Shown piece by piece: positions 25,005-35,400 of a stretch of 64,000 nt of DNA. The first letter of the stretch is position 1. Every line of letters begins with the position of its first letter. Origin of the DNA: Blakeslea trispora. Its lineage: Eukaryota; Mucoromycota; Mucoromycetes; Mucorales; Choanephoraceae. The stretch covers positions 62,001-126,000 of the forward strand of contig JAIWNE010000073.1 of the NCBI GenBank assembly GCA_025331445.1, given 5' to 3'. The position numbers and the translations under genes were made by a program. The notes below the pieces were generated by a model. It saw nothing but the letters and a program-made list of their open reading frames with translations. It ran no database searches and was not told the DNA's origin.

Positions 25005-25191
25005 AGATGTAAAAAATATAAGTACGTTATATTAATTTACCAAATTTAAAAGATTTGTAACTTTTGATCCAGTAGTCCCCAGAAGCCCGGAGTTAGATCA
25101 AACCGTATCAAATGCATCCAAAAACGTCTCTGCAAAGTTTGAAGCAATTCTAAAATTTCACTTTTTTGCCGGCCAAACTCTTTCAATTAAC

Positions 25192-25264
25192 CCAATTGGG
25201 TAATACCTGTATGGCTTACAGACACCCCATTTGGCTTACCACATTGAGATTCCCCATCATCACA
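25192..25264 (-). repeat. Truncated 3' LTR (73 bp)
   Basis: Matches 31042-31114 at all but two positions and follows a G-rich purine tract after the integrase stop. Homology to the other LTR ends abruptly at 25192, so about 240 bp are missing. Confidence 0.75.
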
Positions 25265-25274
25265 ACATCCCCTA

Positions 25275-26390
25275 TTACTTCAGATCTTGCTTTCTGAAGT
25301 AATACTTCAGATTGGCTGAGAGTTTTGAACGTGCTTTGTATAGTTTCATCTGGTTAACATGGTATGCTATGGGCAGTGTTAATTCACCATCCTTTACTCG
25401 GTATACATCGTGTCCCACTATTTGTTCAATACGGAATGGTCCAACCCACTGGCTGACCAGAGCGGCACTCTTCTGTTGATGAGCATGTTCTAAGACCATA
25501 ACCAGATCATTGATGTGATATTTTCACGACTTGGTTGATTGATTGTACTTCTCGATCAGTTCCTTCTTGTATTTTATGATGTTTTCTTTAGCAACCGGTA
25601 AGACCTTTTTATTGAGCTCTACTAGCTCTTCTACCCGTTTTAGAAGATATTCGTAGTCTTCAAGGTTTCTGGTCTCTCAATCTACAATTTTGTTCGCAAT
25701 AAGTCGGGGCTCTCTTCCATAGGTCAAGAAAAATGATGAATACCCATGGTCTTGCCTTGAACTAGTACGAATAACATACAGTATAGCTGGCAATCAAGTA
25801 TCCCAGTCTTCAACATATGTCAAGACATACTTCTTCATAGTTGCTTTAATACTGCCATTCATTCTCTCAACTTTGCCTTGCCCCTGTGGGTGGTAAGAAA
25901 CTCAAAAGTGGATAAAAATTCCATATGAAGTAATCATCAATGCCTTCACTTCTTCTGCATCGAAATGACGGCCGTTGTCGCATTCAATTTGTTTCATCTC
26001 ACCAAATCTGCAGATCCATTCGAATAAGGCTAGGCAGGTGCATTCAGAGCTTTGTGTAGGTATAGCTATGCATTTCACGCATCCCGTAAAACGATCCACC
26101 ATGACTAGAGCAGAACTATTACCTCGGTTGGTAAGAGGTAGGTAGATGTAATCTATCACCACATGAGAGAACGGGCCTTCAGAGTTGAGCTTAGGAGAAA
26201 TACTGAGAGGAGTTGGTGGGTTTTGAGGACCAAAGTTTTGACAAATATGACAGGATGATACATATCGTCTGACTGTGTCAAAGTACCCAGGCCAAAGGTA
26301 TTTGTCTTTGATTGCGTTGAACGTTTGGGTTATACCTTGATGTCCAGCTAACAAATGATCATGATGGCGTTTTGATACTCTCAATACCTC
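25275..26390 (-). pseudogene. Gypsy integrase with multiple TGA stops
   Basis: Begins at the protease junction with HHDHLLAGHQGITQTF and CHICQNF (HHCC finger). The core has VVIDYIYLP (D), ECDNGRHF (D) and GKVERMNG (E). In-frame TGA codons interrupt after GIFIHF, after WDT, after IVD and after STKS. The last open part (25499-25275) is the C-terminal SH3/chromo-like tail with WVGPFRIEQIVG and YHVNQMKLY. Several of the TGAs fall where Trp would be expected. Confidence 0.85.
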
Positions 26391-27001
26391 ATCGTCCTAC
26401 ATACCTAAGTGTGCGGTTTGTCGGGTACAGATCTACTTCTTCATCCAACTGCTTCAAAATATGTACAGGGATAATAGATGCCACAGCGCCACCGTCTATG
26501 AGGAACTCAAAGTGTTTGGACTTGTTCGCCAATACTTCGACAGACTGTAATTCTACCTCATTAAAATTCTGTGTGGCAGTGTCTACAAGAATATGGTTTA
26601 CATTGGTTCCGCCTTCTTTGGGATCAAGGTTCATGGAAGCTCCTTGTATTACCGGCTTGATTCTGTTTGAGGCAGGCTGTCCACCTAATAACTGCAGGTA
26701 TTGTAGCCATAGCTCAGGAGCATAGTAGCATAAATGTGGCATGGGCAAGGTAACTTGAATGTCCCACAGCTGCTTCTTCGGGTCAATAGTTTTCAGCTGA
26801 TTTTTCTTATCTAAGATGATTGGGAATTCTCTTTGCAGCTTTCATGCGATGGGAGGTGGAACCTCTCCTCTGGCTTTAGCTTCATCGACAAGTCTCTTAT
26901 ACTCCGCTTTAGCTTGTCTAGCCTTCTCAAGGTTTTTCAATTTGACCGCTTTTAACTCTTTAGGAGTCTTCTTTGACTGGTCCTTAGACGACGCAATCAG
27001 A
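26389..27001 (-). pseudogene. Gypsy spacer and retropepsin-like protease fragment
   Basis: Contains FLIDGGAVASIIPVHILKQL, a retropepsin active site (DGGA for the usual D[ST]GA). Upstream, a Lys-rich spacer (KTPKELKAVKLKNLEKARQA) is continuous across the Tc1-like insertion with 29372-29460. An in-frame TGA (PPIA-stop-KLQREF) breaks it. At 26389 the frame runs straight into integrase. Confidence 0.8.
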
Positions 27002-27003
27002 TA

Positions 27004-29369
27004 CAATGACCCGCAAAACTGTTCAAAAAGGTTTTTTTCTACTTTGAACTTTATGATCGGGTATTCAAATACATTTTATACCCCACTTGTTATACCTTGT
27101 TAGAAAGCCTCAGAAATTTACTATATGCTCATCAGGTTGCACAATGATTGGTTGACTTTAAAATGAAACCTACTCTTTAAAGAAAAAAGTCTTTTTATGT
27201 AACGCCCACCTCTTTTCACTCCGCCTTTTACTCTCTGTGACTTTTCTTTTTCGAATATATATATCTCTAACAATTGCAACGTAAAATAAAGAACTAACCT
27301 TTACCTTCATCATATATCTAAAACTAAAAAGGGGTCATAGTACCTAATTGTTCTACTTTACTTTATCTTTTTTATTTTAACTTTACCTTTCCCTATTTCT
27401 TTTTCTTTAACCTCATCACTTGTGAGAACATATTCCACTACGGATAAGAATCTTACACGTGAACCATTTCATTAAGTGACATAAGTTTTGATAAGAATCT
27501 TCTTATACCGGAAGAACATATTCAAATAAAGTCCATAGTCCTCAATTATACGGATCCAATACAAGGAACATATCAATTGAAGGCATCCATAAGAAAGTGA
27601 TTATTGAACGAATTCTTTTAAAAGATATAAAATCAATTCTATACTTCTCTTCTACATTAAAATACCATAAATCCTCGTCTAAAGGAACGAAGCTTATTTT
27701 AATTATAAATTTGACTCATCTTTTTGTTTTGCAACCATAACAATACTCTGTTTAAGAGAATTAGTTATATTCAGAACACATAAATAATAAGCATCTAATT
27801 GAACACCTTCTCTTTAGAGATAAGAATCAATTGCTTGACAAAAGTCTTTTAAAACACTTCATTTCATTCATATTTTTGGTTCGCTACCTAATAACGTGGT
27901 GCTCATTTCAAACTCATTTCAAACCCAAGCGGAAGCTACATTTAAACAGTTATGCGTGTGTCCGAGAAAAATCATAACGAAGGAGGGGGGCTAGTATTTG
28001 AAATTATTTTGACGCGTAATTGTTTTTTTTCTTCTTCTCTTCACTTTTTTAAAGGTTTGTGTAGATTTTGGTTGGTTTTGTCAGATCTTTTAACCGACAT
28101 TGCTCCATCTAGTTAAATCTACTTGACATTTACCAGCATGTCCAAACACATTAGCAATGACGCGAAAGTTATGCTTTCCAAAGGTAAAAATGTTCGCGAA
28201 GTAGCGTATCAGCTTGGTATCAGTCAAGGTACCGTTTCAAACATTCGTGGTGAGATGAACTTGGAGATTCCTCAACATGCGGGTGGCAGACCAGGTAAGA
28301 TCAGCAAGAATCTCGGTCGCAAGGTACTTCAGGGTCTATCAACTGGCGTTCTCAAGATTGCAAAAGATGCGCAGCAATTCTTGGCTGATCAATAAGTTGT
28401 TGTTTCTGATGATACCGTGCGTAGGTTTCTTAAAAGCGCCAAAATGACAGCTATTCATAAGCCAAAGGTCCTTCCTCTAACACCTACATAAGCGTGTGAA
28501 AGACCGCTTGGAATGGGTCGAGGCTCACAGACGTTGGACTATCAACGATTGGAGGTCCGTGATGTTCTCCGATGAGACCAAAATCAACAGAATTGGCTCG
28601 GATGGTGCTCAATGGGTTTGGAAAGCCGATAACAAGGAGTTAAAAGCGTTTCAACTTGACCATCTCTACAAGCATGGAGGTGGTTCCATCATGCTTTGGA
28701 GCTGCGTTTGTTGAAAAGGTCCAGGCTTTTTTGCGAAGATCAATGGCAAGATGAACTCTGAGTTGTACACTCAAATCATAGACGATGAGTTGGTCAGATC
28801 GCTAGAATTCTATGGTTATACTGAGGATGACGCCATTTTTCAGCATGATAATGACCCCAAGCATACTACTAAGCATACCAAACGTCATCTCAAGGATTAC
28901 AACATTCAAATTCTCGACTGGTTATCCTTCTCGTCCGACTTGAATCTCATTGGGAACCTTTGGAGTATTGTCAAAAGACGTTTAGCGGCCTTTGACACTG
29001 TTCCAGACTCTGTTGCTGAGTTATTTGAACGTGTGACTCAAATTTGGAACAATATTGATCCTGAAACATGCAACAATCTTGTTGAAAGCATGCCAAACCG
29101 AATAGCTGATCTTATCGTCGCTAAAAGTGGTCAAATCTCCTATCAATAAAATATAATGCACACCCGCAAAACTGTTCAAAATGACTTTTTATTTGAAAGA
29201 GTAGTTTTCACTTCAAAGCTCACTAATCGTTGTGCAATCTGGTGAGCATATAGTAAATTACTGAGGCTTTCTAGCAAGGTATAACAAGTGGGGTTTAGAA
29301 TGTGTTTGAATACCCGATCATAAAGTTCAAAGTAGAAAAAACCTTTTTGAACAGTTTTGCGGGTCACAG
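27004..29369 (+). mobile_element. Tc1-like element with about 200-bp inverted repeats, TA target
   Basis: TA at 27002-27003 and 29370-29371. The ends read TGACCCGCAAAACTG on both sides, and the inverted repeats extend about 190-210 bp (27004-27190 against 29369-29170). The flanking gypsy reading frame rejoins perfectly when the element is removed. At 2.37 kb it is long for Tc1; 27190-28130 holds no gene. Confidence 0.9.
28138..29149 (+). pseudogene. Tc1-like transposase, inactivated, third catalytic residue lost
   Basis: Starts MSKHISNDAK with a helix-turn-helix (VREVAYQLGISQGTVSNIRG), then GGRPGKIS. Catalytic parts: MFSDETKINRIGSDG (D), FQHDNDPKHTTKHT (D) and SSDLNLIGNLWSIVKRRL, where the family has SPDLNPIENLW, so Glu is Gly. 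Stops at about 28393 (TAA) and 28712 (TGA) and a frameshift near 28490 add to the damage. Confidence 0.9.
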
Positions 29370-29480
29370 TATCCTTCATTGAGCAATTCTTGACTTCTAT
29401 CAGCGCTAAGTATAGCGTGTATACTACTACTTGATGATTCTGTCTCACTAGATATTTTCTTACTGTAGGCTCCTCTACAC

Positions 29481-30700
29481 CTAGTCTCGTAGGGGGCCCG
29501 ACAGAAAATCCTGTGGATTACTGCTTTCTTGTACATTATTCAAATTTCTTTGATTGCCTGTGTTATTGTACGACTTAGACCATCGAGGACAGTTGCCACC
29601 GCAGTGATTAGCATTTTCACATGTCCTGCAGGGTGAGTTACATTCTTTGGCAAAGTGTCCATTGTGTCCACAGTTGTAGCATGTGGAAGTAGCACCTTGT
29701 CCTTCGTGACCGTTATAGTTTCTTCTTGATTGCACATCTTTCTTGGCACCTCGTTTACGGTTGTCCATTCTTTCCTTAAATGATACCATATCATTTTCCA
29801 TCCCATCTAGCTTAGATAGGACAGTTTTCTCAAAGGGGACAACTTCTTGTCATTAAGATTTTCCCGACTGTAGTCTGTATCCCTTCTATCCACTCGGCCA
29901 ATGAACTTAGATCTGTTTCGATGGTCACCATTTTGATTCTGAACATGATTTAGTTCTACAACTTTTAGGGAAATCACTTCTTCTCTGGCATAAGTAACAA
30001 ATTTGGTGGGCTCAAGATCACATTCTTCAGCATATTGCAATAGTTCTTCCACACCGTCCATCGTCTGGAGTTTTTCTTAGATTTCTTTGTTGAAGGGATC
30101 CTTTATCTTCATATCACAAAACTTAGCATATTGGGGCAACAGTCCCTTGAGAACATCTCTGATTTGCATCTTTAGAGTAATATCAGCACATGCATCACCA
30201 GCGCGGATGAACAGATATCTTTTGTTCTTAAAGTAGGTCATAGGGGATTCATTAGGAAGTTGTTTGCGATTTTCGAATTGCTCCGGATATCGCTCTCTCC
30301 ATTTCGAGGTTAGATATTTTTGCTTGAATGGAGATACTAGGCTCAGTGCATTTTCTTTGTCTTCATCAAAGGCCATGTTCTTGTATCTCTCCGGATCGTT
30401 CAAAAACTTAGTTTGTGCCCAAAGCTTGGCATTACCATTGAGACTAGCTACGAAAAATTCTTCCTTGCGGTCCTCTACGGCCCAGTTGCTCCATTTTGCA
30501 GCGACTATAAACTCTTCCAAGAACAGAAGTGGATCTTGATGACCATTAGATCCAAGAAAAGAGGCGATGCTTCTTAAATTGTTTTCTCCTTGAGAGACCA
30601 TTATTTGCTTGTTTGTCTCTCTGTCCAGTATCATTACTGCCATGGGTCTTATTATCTTTGGTACTTGTTTTCTTAAAAACTCGACAAATATCAGCCTCAA
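29481..30700 (-). pseudogene. Gypsy gag with CCHC knuckle, stops and frameshift
   Basis: The capsid-like part covers 30700-30077 (SFLGSNGHQDPLLFLEEF, WAVEDRKEEFFVASL, NESPMTYFKNKR). A TAA separates it from 30061-29807. In another frame at 29801-29481 lies the zinc knuckle CYNCGHNGHFAKEC followed by CRTCENANHCGGNC. The first methionine used by the element is unclear; MAVMILDRE near 30643 is a reasonable start. Confidence 0.82.
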
Positions 30701-30781
30701 GATCTGTTGTGCTTAAGTCCTTGTAAAGTTACCTATAATTTATAAATCTAAAGATTCTTCAGTATAAGTTTGTTGTAGACG

Positions 30782-30797
30782 CCCAGCTTCTCCACCA
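30782..30797 (-). other. Primer binding site of the gypsy element
   Basis: The minus strand reads TGGTGGAGAAGCTGGG, one base inside the 5' LTR end (CGATACAACA). It would pair with a tRNA ending CCCAGCUUCUCCACCA; which tRNA cannot be said from the window. Confidence 0.6.
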
Positions 30798-30798
30798 A

Positions 30799-31114
30799 TG
30801 TTGTATCGGGATCCAAAATTACCTAACGACTTGTAAAATCTTCTACAGTTGACTTTTTTGACTATAATTTCACCTTTCTGACGACAAAAGGGAGATTATC
30901 TTTTCTTATTTCAAAGTGGGGAAAAAGGCACTTTTTGTTTAAATATACTAAAAACTTAAATTTTTAACAATTGTAAGATGTAACTTGTGCTTCCCTACAC
31001 CATACAGTATAGGAGATGTGTTCAGAGGGTCCAAGTAGTGTCCAATTGGGTAATACCTGTATGGCTTACAGACACCCCATTTGGCTTACCACATTGAAAT
31101 CCCCCATCATCACA
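30799..31114 (-). repeat. 5' LTR of the gypsy deletion derivative (316 bp)
   Basis: On the minus strand it starts TGTGATGATGG and ends GATACAACA next to the primer binding site. Its first 73 bases recur at 25264-25192. Confidence 0.75.
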
Positions 31115-32065
31115 CCTCTTTTAGATTGCTGATTAAACTTTGTTTCTCTTAACCAGTCAGGGCATCTCTGCTTGATGTCTTCATCTGACAATAGAGACAA
31201 TCGTTTAGCGAACTTGCCTTGTCTTAAGACAGGGATATTTCCAGTCTTAAGAAACGCCTTAGTCCACATGCGAATACTCTTTGCGCGATAAGACTCGGAT
31301 GGGGACAGCCAGGTTATAGCTGCTGTTTCTTGGCTTGCCTCCATGGCACCTTTTTCATCTTTGACGCGCTTGAGGTAGGCAAGAACAGCAAGATAACGAA
31401 ATGTATCATAATGGCCGTGCAAAGTTTGGACAACTCGAGAGTTTGCAACTGGCTTCAGCAACTCACTTCAGCAACTCACTTAGCTTACTGATAGTACTGG
31501 AGATATCCAAGACGTCAGCTTCTTATACTTCTCTTCTTCTTCATCGGCTCTGACTTCGGTAGACTGTTCTTTAGAAATCTGAAAATAATCAGATATTTTT
31601 GATGAGCCTTCTGCCATCATCCTATTCTTTGTTTTCTTTTTCTGATTGCTCTGTCAGTCAATTGAAAAGTTCTTGCATGTTTTCTTTTTTTGTTGATTTT
31701 TGGGTTGTTGTTGTCCCATTTCAAAGTGTCATGCAAAAACTTCGTATTCTGATCTTCAATGTTGTCAAACATTTCCAATTCAATCTTTGCACTTTCTTTG
31801 CCATCACTCTCTGAAATAAATTTAAAGTCGAAACATGATTGAATAGCAGGATACTCAAAGTTACTGTTGTCTTCATAATTGAACGAAGTATCGTCGATAG
31901 AAGAGTTGCCTTCATTTTCGATCTTATTGTTCTATCTTTAAATTAAATTGCACAACTCAAAAGACACTTGGTTCCATACCAATGCTTTTCAGCTTCAACT
32001 TTTTGATTATGTCTGTCTTCGTTAAACTTTTTAAGCTTCTGAAGATTTTTGCTAGGACGACCCAT
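31115..32065 (-). pseudogene. N-terminal part of a fungal DDE-type transposase, cut by the gypsy element
   Basis: ATG at 32065 gives MGRPSKNLQKLKKFNED. A short intron follows, then an acidic stretch and KKRKHARTFQLTDRAIRKRKQR, KISDYFQISK and, in the frame 31461-31115, VLAYLKRVKDEKGAMEASQE to RCPDWLRETKFNQQS. This arrangement precedes the VDGHER...THDES part in the family, as at 20700-22080. Stops and frame changes occur near 31630 and 31470. The gene ends exactly at the LTR boundary, and its continuation is not found on the other side of the gypsy element. Confidence 0.65.
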
Positions 32066-32314
32066 ATCAAATTTTGCGAGAAAGGAACAGACAGAAGAGT
32101 CTATGAAACAATTTTAATACACCAGGATTTTGACTGACAATGTAGCACAAACCACCATTTTGATATATCGGAGTTGATTTGTGTAACATTAACTACTATA
32201 TTTTTGGTGGAAACTTATGTGTGCCTATAATTAGACCTCAGAGGAACTTTCAGGTTGAAGTGAAAAAAAAACAACTCGAGATGGAGACAAGATATAAAGA
32301 AGAATAAAGTTTCC

Positions 32315-32405
32315 CGCGCTAACATTTTGGCCCTTCAATGACGTAGATACATATTAGCCAATGAAAATAGCGGAAATTCGAAGCCCGAAAAAGAATGTTA
32401 GCGCG
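32315..32405. repeat. Left terminal inverted repeat of MULE 1
   Basis: Pairs with 36527-36617 over about 90 bp with few mismatches. It begins CGCGCTAACATT and ends AATGTTAGCGCG, so the repeat is itself bounded by an inverted 12-mer. Confidence 0.88.
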
Positions 32406-32462
32406 TGTTATTAAACTTTTTTTTCGCTTCAAAAAAAACTTTTCCTTCTACTTTTTTATAAA

Positions 32463-35400
32463 ATGAACTCTCAAGCTACCTTTAACAACTTTCAACTCAC
32501 CGCTGCTAACTCTCAAGTTAGACAAGCTGACGAATCTTTTGATTGGGATAGCTGCGATAGCAAAGACTACTTGTCTTCTAGTGAGGAAGTCATTGTTGAG
32601 CAAAATATACCCAACTTCGACGAGTCTTCTCGCGACATGAATGAGGAGTTGCGCAAGGCATTTTTTGTAGGTGCCAAGTTTAAGAGCATGGAAGAGCTTA
32701 GGGAAAAAGCTCAGGAGATTGGCAAGCAGTTTAACTGCCCCATCACTACTGGCAAAAGCGCCAAAGACTGCTTCATCACTTTGCAATGTAGACAAGGTGG
32801 CGTTTACAGAAAAGCCATGATGCCTGAAGTCGAAGAAGAAAAAGACGAGGCTGAAAAAGATGCCAACAGTAAGATGTTAGCAAAAAAGTATTGCGAAATT
32901 AGCAGAGGAACTGAAATTTGAACGGGAAACACTCTACTAGCTAAACAAAAGAGCACCAGGGTTCACAAGACTGGCAGAAAGGAATGTCCTTTGCGTATCT
33001 ACGCCAGTAAGGTACGTGATGTCGAAAATTCTTGGGAGGTTCGACAAGTCACTATTGAGCATAACCATGCTCTGAACAATGACTTGTCGACCTATGCTGT
33101 TTACAGAAAGCTTGCTCCCGAAGACTTTGAGTTTGCCTGCAGCATGATGAGAAAAGGAGAGACATCTAGTGTTGTCTTGAAGGTAAGCCAAATAGTTATT
33201 TATGTCTATCTTTTTAGTGCGATCCGCTGTCGTTTCAATGATACCATTTTTGATGATGTGTTTGAGATACGAATAATCGGTTGGTAAAATGTCTAATGCA
33301 TACAAAAATAAAGAGCAAAGATAAACTATTGTTGTTAAAAGTCAACGACTATAGCATCGTATTTATACATTAATTTGTCTTGTTTGAGTTGTAAAAGACT
33401 AATGCTTTCCTCTAAATTGTTAAGACAAATACACAGTCTAGTTAAATACTAAAATTAATGTATTTGTAACCTTCACAGATGCTAGTTGAGATGAACTGTG
33501 CTAATGGCATCACCATTAGCGACTTGCATAACATTCAGCAACGCTTCTGTCGTGACATGTTCGCTGACATGCCAGAGTTTATCTCCAACTTGAAGCATAC
33601 TGGCCACCAAGTCCGTGTCAAGACAGACAGCGAAAACAAAGTAGTCGCAGTCTTCTTCATGCACAGACATGGCAGAGAAGAATTGCGTCGCTTGTACGAA
33701 AGTGTAGTAGTTGATGCTACCTACAAAACCAACAGCCATTGCATGATATTGTTTGTTGTATACAGCCTACATTCTACTCCATTTGAGACATTATCTAGAT
33801 CTAAGCGGGTACCTAGTTACACGACCCTTCATTATTCATAACCAGATTGACACTTAGCTCAGTCTAAATAAAAGATCGGATCACACTTCATTTACATCAG
33901 GACACTTGGATCGAAACAATTGCGCCAATGGTAACCTTTGGTCAATGCGCAATAGGTATCAACCTTTATCCAAAGCACCCGATTAGCTATCATCAATTGC
34001 ACTCAGTTTAAATAAGGATTGCTACTCAGTTATTATGAAAGTATAAATAGAAGGCACATATTTGAAATAAACGCAGATCAGATTCATATCTATCTTTTGG
34101 CCGTTCAGGTTCTAATCACTTCTCTGTCTTTACACTTTTACCTGTTTTATTTATGCCTGTTATATTCTCGGATATAACATTGTTGAACTTTGTAGTAGCT
34201 GGTACAGTTGCTTCTGAGACCAGAACAAAACAGCTTGCAACCATTTATGTTGCTGGCTGTTGGATGCGAAATGAGACTGCTGAGTCATATGAGTGGGCAA
34301 TGCGCCAATTGAGGTCAATCACTTGGCTTCTGGAAACAAGTTCTCATCGCTTGCCAAACAACTTTGTCACTGACAAAGACCAAGCTTTGATGAACGCCAT
34401 CAAGACTGTGTTTCCTGAGCCGAAGCACATTCTTTGCTATGTACACATTGTACATAACTTTATGAAGAGGCTGATAAAGAACATGACCAAAGAAGCAAAG
34501 CATGGTATGTTGATGTGACGATTAAACGAAATCACCATTGTTACTGATAGAGCTTCAAAATTTGTTTCACACAGACAATGTAACTCGTTACCAGTTGGAG
34601 AAGCAATTTCGGTCAATAATCCACGAAATTGCTTACAAGACCAACAGCATGCAAGAGCTGAAAAGCATGAAGTTGGAGTACGATGCCTTTGTATCTCAAG
34701 ATGGTCTTTGCAAAGACAAAGGCAAAGATATGATTGAATATCTGACTAGGTAAAACAAACACAGAACAGAATATTATGTTGCTATTACAGGTTTGACTTT
34801 TTTTGTATTACGAACAGTATGATGGCTTTTCGCAAGCATTGGGTCGCTTGTTATGTGAACAATTATGTTCATATGGGCAACCGTACCTCCAACCGTGTCG
34901 AAAGCACCCACAGTGGCATAAAACGACATAACAAAACGTCGTCCGGATCATTGGATTTAGTCATCAAGAAGATCCGCAATTGGGTTGAAAGTCGTGTAAG
35001 TTCTATGTGGCTACCAGTGCTAATTGTGAGTGAGCATTAAATCTTTGAATGTAGGAAGCGTATCGCAACCGACAAACAATTCGTGAGTCGCTTTTTGAGA
35101 CTGTGTTGAAAGATGATGTCAGCCAAGAAGTAAAGGACAAGATGCAGAGCTTGAGAGGACGGATAACCAGCTACGCCTTCGACCGTATCCGCTTTGAAGT
35201 AATCAATTCGTTGGCTTACAAAGCGGATCCTAATCATGTCCCGCATGTTGATCCTGTGACCGGTAGATGCTTGTGCTTCATGCGTAGGGCTTTTCGTCTG
35301 CCATGCAGATATAAATTGGAAGCATACGAGGGACCAATTCCTTTGTCAGCAGTCAACCAACGCTGGCATATTATTTATTATAACGGTCGAGGTAAAATTC

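Larger units (their letters stand above)
25192..31114 (-). mobile_element. Ty3/gypsy deletion derivative lacking RT and RNase H
   Basis: In minus-strand order: 5' LTR (31114-30799), primer binding site, gag with CCHC knuckle, spacer and protease (interrupted by a Tc1-like element at 27004-29369), integrase, and a 3' LTR reduced to 73 bp (25264-25192). Between protease and integrase only a few bases remain where RT and RNase H belong. Several stops and frameshifts occur in every gene, so it is dead as an autonomous element. Confidence 0.88.

Noticed and set aside
20700..32065. One DDE transposase split by everything between 22.1 and 31.1 kb
   Set aside because: Orientation and domain order would allow it, but the middle part of the protein is missing at both borders and no target duplication links them. 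Two separate copies are equally likely, so no joined gene is proposed.
18159..34179. Common origin of the 18.2-kb LTR, the 24-kb LTRs, the 30.8-kb LTR and the 33.8-kb solo LTR
   Set aside because: Apart from TG...CA ends and a TATA box they share no extended sequence, so they come from different families.
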